From positions 62,001 to 126,000 of the forward strand of contig JAKSDK010000778.1 in the NCBI GenBank assembly GCA_022360095.1: a stretch of 64,000 nucleotides of DNA. Direction: 5' to 3'. Source of the stretch: Phycisphaerales bacterium (GTDB lineage Bacteria; Planctomycetota; Phycisphaerae; UBA1845; UTPLA1). The position numbers and the translations under genes are program-made. The notes beneath the pieces are model-generated. The model was not told the DNA's origin. It made no database searches and saw only the letters and a list, made by a program, of their open reading frames with translations. Of the stretch, positions 59,589 to 64,000 are shown in pieces (positions within the stretch are counted from its first letter, which is position 1; each line of letters starts with the position of its first letter).

Positions 59589-61507
59589 GGTCGTGTCCCT
59601 TGTTCGGATTTGTTTTTCGTACGGTCACCGGCTTCCTGAATCGTCTCCCGATAACGCTGGGCCGCTCGCTCAAGCCGACTGACATCTTTAGCCATTTGTC
59701 GCACTCTGGCGATGTACTCTTCATATTCAAGAAGCGATTCCCTGGGCCGGTTACATTTGTGCAGAGTTTTCACAAGCTCGTGGCGTATCTCAAGGATACT
59801 CGGATCTTTGGAAAGCGCCCGGCGATAATACTCGATTGCCAACTCGCAGTTTTTTGCTTGAGACATGGCTACGCGACCGACTCTCGCAAGATTCCGTGGC
59901 GAGTCCACGCCTAACGTCTCCGCATGTTGCATGGCCTGTCGAGCTTGTCGGATATCTCCCATCGCGATGAATGCTTCGGCCAGCGCGATGTAGGCTTTGT
60001 TTTGACTTGGACCGAGCCCGATCTCCATGGCGGCTCGGATTCGCTCAAGCGCCTGGTCGGGTTGCCCGGTGTGGGTCAGCGCCATGCCGAGTTGGTAGTG
60101 ATGATTCGCATTGCCCGGGTCCGCTTCGACGGCTTTGGCAGCGGCGTCGCGGGAGGCCTTAAAATCACCTTCGACGTAGTGAACAATGGCTACGTTGTAA
60201 TTGGCCTTGGGTAGTTCGGGGACGGCCGACTGAACATGCAGCCATAAATTGCGCGTATTGGCCCAAACCTGTTGTTGGGCGCGCGTCAGGATAAGAAGCG
60301 GCATCGCGAACAGCACGACGCAGACCCAGATTGTCGTCGTGTCCTTGGGTCGCACATGGCTCAGGCGTTGGATCAGCGCGCCAAAGGACAGTAACACAAA
60401 AACCAGCGGCAGGTAGAGGAATCGGTCGGCCACGCAGGAGGCGGCGAACTGAACCCCGCCCAGCGCCGGGAGCAGGATGACGACAAACCCCATCGAGCCC
60501 ACGAAGAATGGCCTGGACCATTTCCAGCTTGTGACAACGGCCGCGGCGAAAGCAATGGCACCTGCCATCGAAAGCAGAATTTCAGGATGATCGATCGAAA
60601 GGCCCGTTGGAATCGAACGGTAGGGCGAGAGGTGCATCGGCCAGACGATGTTGCCGAAATACAGCATCAGGTTGTAACTCAGCAGGCCCAACCACTTTGG
60701 CAGCTGGCCCACGCTCAGCACAGGCTTTCCGAGACCGACAGATGCCTGGGAGACCCAGGCCACATAAGCGGTCAGCAGCATCAAGGCCAGGAAAGGCAGC
60801 TTCTCCGGCAGTGCCCTAAGCACCGGACGTTTCAAGGGCCAGATGTCGAGGAGGATCAACACGAGCGGAAGTAGCATCAAGGTCGGCTTGGCGAGGTTCC
60901 CGAGCACGATCAACACGAAGGTCGCCGCCAAAAGATGATATTTCCGCCGCTTTCCATAGTGCAGGTAGGTCAGGATCGCCGCCAGCGCGAAGAATGTCGC
61001 AAGGACCGTTTTCCGCTGGGATATCCAGGCCACGGATTCTACCTGAACCGGGTGAATCGCGAAGAAGAGTGACATGATCGCTGGGATGATCATTCCCCCG
61101 AAGATCGTCCGCATGATCACGAATACCAGCACAACGTTCAACGCGTGAAACAATACGTTTGTCGCGTGATAGACAAATGGGTGCGGGACATCGGCGGCGG
61201 CAATTCGTGTATCCAACATCAGGGACAGCATGGTCAGCGGTTGATAGTAGCCTGCGACGGTCGTCGGATGCGTCACTTCCTCGAAGAAACGCCGGACTCC
61301 GCCCCAGCTCGGACGTCGAACTTCTACGTTGTCGACGACATATTGATAGTCATCCAGATTCAGAAACTGGCCCGAAAGGCAGGGCAGATAAACAATGATC
61401 GAGCCCAGAAACAGACCGGCGGCGATGATGTAGGGCTTTAATGACGTCTGCATCGTGTCAGTTGAATCATCCAACGGATTCGGCTTTTCTCGGACAATGT
61501 GAGTCAC
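59585..61507 (-). CDS. TMTC-like membrane glycosyltransferase with TPR repeats, copy 1
   Basis: A 640-residue polytopic protein. The N-terminal two thirds are GT-C-like: IIVYLPCLSGQFLNLDDYQYVVDN with the acidic DD pair, GYYQPLTMLSLMLDTRIA, YHATNVLFHALNVVLVFVI, FAIHPVQVESVAWISQRKT and LPLVLILLDIWPLKRPV. This pattern matches the TMTC/DUF1736 group of O-mannosyltransferase-like proteins. From about residue 440 follow tetratricopeptide repeats (PGNANHHYQLGMALTHTGQPDQALERI). It may glycosylate exported proteins. The start is GTG at 61507 or ATG at 61453. Eleven bases separate it from its paralog upstream. Confidence 0.87.
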   Translation of the reverse strand: MTHIVREKPNPLDDSTDTMQTSLKPYIIAAGLFLGSIIVYLPCLSGQFLNLDDYQYVVDNVEVRRPSWGGVRRFFEEVTHPTTVAGYYQPLTMLSLMLDTRIAAADVPHPFVYHATNVLFHALNVVLVFVIMRTIFGGMIIPAIMSLFFAIHPVQVESVAWISQRKTVLATFFALAAILTYLHYGKRRKYHLLAATFVLIVLGNLAKPTLMLLPLVLILLDIWPLKRPVLRALPEKLPFLALMLLTAYVAWVSQASVGLGKPVLSVGQLPKWLGLLSYNLMLYFGNIVWPMHLSPYRSIPTGLSIDHPEILLSMAGAIAFAAAVVTSWKWSRPFFVGSMGFVVILLPALGGVQFAASCVADRFLYLPLVFVLLSFGALIQRLSHVRPKDTTTIWVCVVLFAMPLLILTRAQQQVWANTRNLWLHVQSAVPELPKANYNVAIVHYVEGDFKASRDAAAKAVEADPGNANHHYQLGMALTHTGQPDQALERIRAAMEIGLGPSQNKAYIALAEAFIAMGDIRQARQAMQHAETLGVDSPRNLARVGRVAMSQAKNCELAIEYYRRALSKDPSILEIRHELVKTLHKCNRPRESLLEYEEYIARVRQMAKDVSRLERAAQRYRETIQEAGDRTKNKSEQGTRP

Positions 61508-61518
61508 AATACAGATCG

Positions 61519-63528
61519 CTACGAACCATGTGCCCGTCGGGCGGCAGGGGATTCCAGGACGTCATCAAGGACCGCCTCGCCGGAGTCTTCGATCAGGGCC
61601 TCAAAACCGGGAAGATGTTGGAGTCGGCGAAGATGCTGTGAACGGCCTGCCTTCGTGGCCATCTTGGGGTCCTTGGCAATCGCGGCGGTGAGGTGCCGAC
61701 GAGCATGCTCGGGCACGTTGTTGGCGGCCCAGGCGATGGCAAGGCCGAAGTGGGCCGACGAATCGTTACGATGTTTGAGTGCTTCTTGAAATTCCGCTCG
61801 CGCCGATGCAAAACGATTCACTTTCAAATACGCGTTACCGAGGCCGATTCGAACGCCTGCGGCACGGGGTTTGAGATCACGCGCTTTTTCAAAATAGTCA
61901 ATGGCCTCCTCCGTGCGGGCGCTTCGCGCCAGCGCGACACCGAGGTTCTGAAGGCATTCGATCCAGTTCGGATTGGAGGTGAGGGCGCTTTCGAGTGGTG
62001 CGATCGCTTCGCTGCTGCGTCCGTCCTGATGTAGAAGCAGAACCGTGCCGATGTAGAACTGCGTGGAGGGGTTGTCCGGTTCCACTTTGAGGGCCCGTTC
62101 AGCGGCTTTCAGAGCGGCCTCGTAGCTGTTTTCGCGGATATACGACTCCACCAGGCTGATATGACCAAAGCTCCAGTCGGGATAAAGCGAGATCGTGTGT
62201 TTGAAGAGAGCACGACTGCTTTGCCAGACTTGAGTCTGGGCGTAAGTCTGTACTGAAAAAATGACGAGGACGGCAATGAATAAGATCGCCGTCCATCGGC
62301 CCCAGGTCTTTTTGAGGGCGTCAGGGCGAGATTTGAGCCATGCGGCGAGCGCGATCAGGGGAATGATGAGTACGCCATAAAGATATTGATCGCTGAGCAG
62401 CAGCTTGTTAAAGGGGGCCTGGAGCAGCGCGGGAAGCGTCAGCACGAGGGCGCCGGCTAACGCGGCGAAGACGGGTTTCCAGCGCCAAAAAGACCCTACG
62501 AGAGCGACAACGATGAATGCCAAAACCCCGATGTCGAACAAGCGGCCAAGCGCGGTGCCGCCGACGGTTGTGGCGAGCGGATGATAGGGGGAGAGCTTGA
62601 GGGGAAAAACCAATCGTGATGCCAAGGCGGCCGCGTTGTGTGAAATAAGCTCGGCGCCACTCACTCCGTCAGTATGCGTCACCGTGTTTTCCGAACGGAT
62701 GTTGAATTGAATGATCGCGCTCAGCAGCATAATGGCGAACAATGGTGTTTTTTCGACGAAGGGCCGCAAGAAGAGGCGGCCGTCCGTCTTTTTCTGGTTT
62801 CGATGGCGCTCATGCCTCCGAAACGGCCAGACATCCAGAATCAGAAGCACGATGGGCAATCCGATGAACAGTGGTCGGCACAATATCGCCGCGGCGAAAA
62901 ACGGGACGACCGGAATGAGCCACCTTAGGCGAAGCGCCTGGGCGTAGCGGACATAGCAATGGAGCGCCAGCAGCGTGAATGTGCATCCGAGCAGCGTCAT
63001 TCGCTGCGCGACCCAGGCCACCGACTCGACCTGAACGGGGTGCAACGCAAACAACAATGAAAGCAGAACCGCCCACAGATGAGAGGACGAAAGACGACGC
63101 ACAAGGGCGAAGATCAAAGCTACGTTGGTCAAATGCAGGGACAGATTCGTCAGATGAAACTGGAACGCTCGTGAGAGCCAGTCTTTTGTCAGGTAGGCGT
63201 CCAACATGAACGTCAGGGCAACGAGCGGCTGGTAATAACCGCTGGTATTCGAAGGGCGGTGAATTCGTCCGCCCGTCAGTGTTTCTTTCAGGTCTTGCAG
63301 GGTCGGCGGCCAGCCGAAGCGTCCTTGTGTGAAGACATTGCCTACCTCCTCCAAGCTGGGCGACCAGACACGGCCCACTTTGAAGACGTAATGGTAATCA
63401 TCCTGGTTGACGAAATCGGCAAGCAGCACGCCGTAATAGACGAGTCCTGCAAAGAGCATGACGCCGATGCACGCGCAGATTGAGATCATTGCGGGGGATG
63501 GTCGCCAGCTGTGTGATTTTTTTTTCAT
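61519..63528 (-). CDS. TMTC-like membrane glycosyltransferase with TPR repeats, copy 2
   Basis: A 669-residue paralog of the downstream gene with the same layout: FVNQDDYHYVFKVG, SGYYQPLVALTFMLDAYL, HLTNLSLHLTNVALIFALV, FALHPVQVESVAWVAQRMT, LPIVLLILDVWPFRRH, then TPR units such as EEAIDYFEKARDLKPRA and VNRFASARAEFQEAL. The first acidic loop reads NQDDY where copy 1 has NLDDY. The tandem copies have diverged clearly and may act on different acceptors or donors. The start is ATG at 63528. Divergent from surE, sharing a 60-base intergenic region. Confidence 0.87.
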   Translation of the reverse strand: MKKKSHSWRPSPAMISICACIGVMLFAGLVYYGVLLADFVNQDDYHYVFKVGRVWSPSLEEVGNVFTQGRFGWPPTLQDLKETLTGGRIHRPSNTSGYYQPLVALTFMLDAYLTKDWLSRAFQFHLTNLSLHLTNVALIFALVRRLSSSHLWAVLLSLLFALHPVQVESVAWVAQRMTLLGCTFTLLALHCYVRYAQALRLRWLIPVVPFFAAAILCRPLFIGLPIVLLILDVWPFRRHERHRNQKKTDGRLFLRPFVEKTPLFAIMLLSAIIQFNIRSENTVTHTDGVSGAELISHNAAALASRLVFPLKLSPYHPLATTVGGTALGRLFDIGVLAFIVVALVGSFWRWKPVFAALAGALVLTLPALLQAPFNKLLLSDQYLYGVLIIPLIALAAWLKSRPDALKKTWGRWTAILFIAVLVIFSVQTYAQTQVWQSSRALFKHTISLYPDWSFGHISLVESYIRENSYEAALKAAERALKVEPDNPSTQFYIGTVLLLHQDGRSSEAIAPLESALTSNPNWIECLQNLGVALARSARTEEAIDYFEKARDLKPRAAGVRIGLGNAYLKVNRFASARAEFQEALKHRNDSSAHFGLAIAWAANNVPEHARRHLTAAIAKDPKMATKAGRSQHLRRLQHLPGFEALIEDSGEAVLDDVLESPAARRAHGS

Positions 63529-63553
63529 CGATTAGGCCATTTCTCGTCGTTCA

Positions 63554-63582
63554 TTGTACGTTTCACACTCGTACTCTACAAT
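63554..63582 (+). promoter_or_regulatory. Sigma-70 type promoter of surE
   Basis: TTGTAC (63554-63559), a 17-base spacer and TACAAT (63577-63582). The surE ATG lies only 6 bases beyond the -10, so transcription would start at or next to the A of the ATG and the message would be leaderless. Confidence 0.7.
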
Positions 63583-63588
63583 TCCGCT

Positions 63589-64000
63589 ATGCGAGTCCTG
63601 CTATGCAACGATGACGGAATATTTGCTCCGGGTCTCCTGGCGATGCACAACGCTTTGGCCGAGGAGGCTGAGGTGCAGGTCGTCGCACCAGAGACGGTGC
63701 AGTCAGGCGGTTCTCACGCCATTACGATTCGCCATCCCGTGGTTTGGCGGACCGTTCAAGTCGGGGACCGTTTTCGTGGAACCAGCGTCGTCGGAACACC
63801 TGCCGACTGCGTCAAACTTGCCTTGAACGGCCTGATGCAAGAGAGACCCGACGTCGTGATTTCCGGGATCAACGCCGGCCTGAACACGGGCATTCACATC
63901 CTCTACTCCGGCACGGTCGCGGCAGCGATCGAGGCGGCGATCTTCGGTTATCCCGCGATTGCGGTTTCCTTTGAGCTGCACCGAGACATGGATTACGACG
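63589..64000 (+). CDS. surE: 5'-nucleotidase SurE, truncated by window end
   Basis: Nucleoside monophosphate phosphatase used in stationary phase and stress. The 137 visible residues cover the N-terminal Rossmann-like core: MRVLLCNDDGIFAPGLLAMH with the metal-binding NDDG, VVAPETVQSGGSHAITI, VVGTPADCVKLALNGLM, and VVISGINAGLNTGIHILYSGTVAAA with the metal-binding Asn. The frame runs off the window without a stop. The usual start begins MRILLTNDDGI; here Thr is Cys. No Shine-Dalgarno is seen before the ATG, consistent with the leaderless arrangement suggested by the promoter. Confidence 0.94.
   Translation, partial: MRVLLCNDDGIFAPGLLAMHNALAEEAEVQVVAPETVQSGGSHAITIRHPVVWRTVQVGDRFRGTSVVGTPADCVKLALNGLMQERPDVVISGINAGLNTGIHILYSGTVAAAIEAAIFGYPAIAVSFELHRDMDYD

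Noticed and set aside
1..64000. tRNA genes, CRISPR arrays, insertion sequences, prophage
   Set aside because: Intergenic regions were read for T-loop-like sequences, regular direct repeats, transposase frames and integrase genes. None was found.

Overview
The window looks like ordinary chromosome from a GC-rich, Gram-negative, free-living bacterium, most likely a planctomycete of the Phycisphaerae type. The supporting signs are two PEP-CTERM proteins, one IPTL-CTERM protein, two beta-propeller proteins ending in dockerin-like Ca-binding repeats, a pseudopilin with a His/Asp-Gly C-terminal motif, an ECF sigma factor paired with a zinc-finger/Hanks-kinase/TPR protein, lpxB (lipid A, hence an outer membrane) and two TMTC-like membrane TPR proteins. 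The lineage call is inferred from gene content, not from a marker tree. I saw no tRNA, rRNA, CRISPR array, insertion sequence or prophage.

Layout. 1-11.3 kb: a truncated membrane-anchored MutS-like ATPase, a PEP-CTERM protein, a GNAT acetyltransferase and a beta-propeller/dockerin protein. A minus-strand series follows: cobalamin riboswitch with terminator, PEP-CTERM surface protein, PQQ-like beta-propeller with dockerin repeats, pseudopilin, MutS2 without Smr domain, AlkD-like repair protein. 11.4-11.7 kb: a structured candidate ncRNA of unknown family, ending in a strong terminator. 12.0-22.1 kb: a promoter, a short Cys-rich leader peptide and an attenuator precede cysH, sulfite reductase, hemA, a cbiX-hemC fusion, a cobA-hemD fusion, hemB, hemL and a MiaE-like hydroxylase. 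22-31 kb: Mrr-type endonuclease, ECF sigma factor plus kinase, IPTL-CTERM protein, TlpA-like thioredoxin, aat, HU and an unknown protein. 31-45.6 kb: S41 protease, tsaD, three pilus-type ATPases (GspE/PilB, PilT, GspE/PilB), a PilZ protein, pyrC, a lipoprotein, a membrane protein, an HTH-receiver regulator, an HDOD protein and lpxB. 46-56 kb: rpsB-tsf-pyrH-rlmN-tilS, a GT-C glycosyltransferase and a 1228-residue AsmA-like protein. 56-64 kb: membrane protein, dapA, alpha/beta hydrolase, nnrE, two TMTC-like proteins and the start of surE.

Two regulatory systems stand out. First, sulfate assimilation and the whole tetrapyrrole route from glutamyl-tRNA toward siroheme form one tightly packed transcription unit behind a classical attenuator: a leader peptide with seven Cys codons, an antiterminator arm lying over its stop codon, and an intrinsic terminator. 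Siroheme is the cofactor of the sulfite reductase in the same unit, so Cys shortage would raise both enzyme and cofactor. Its HemC domain lacks the cysteine that normally holds the dipyrromethane cofactor. Second, a cobalamin riboswitch with its own terminator controls a PEP-CTERM surface protein followed by a secreted beta-propeller and a pseudopilin. This could be a surface vitamin B12 capture module; that function is inference.
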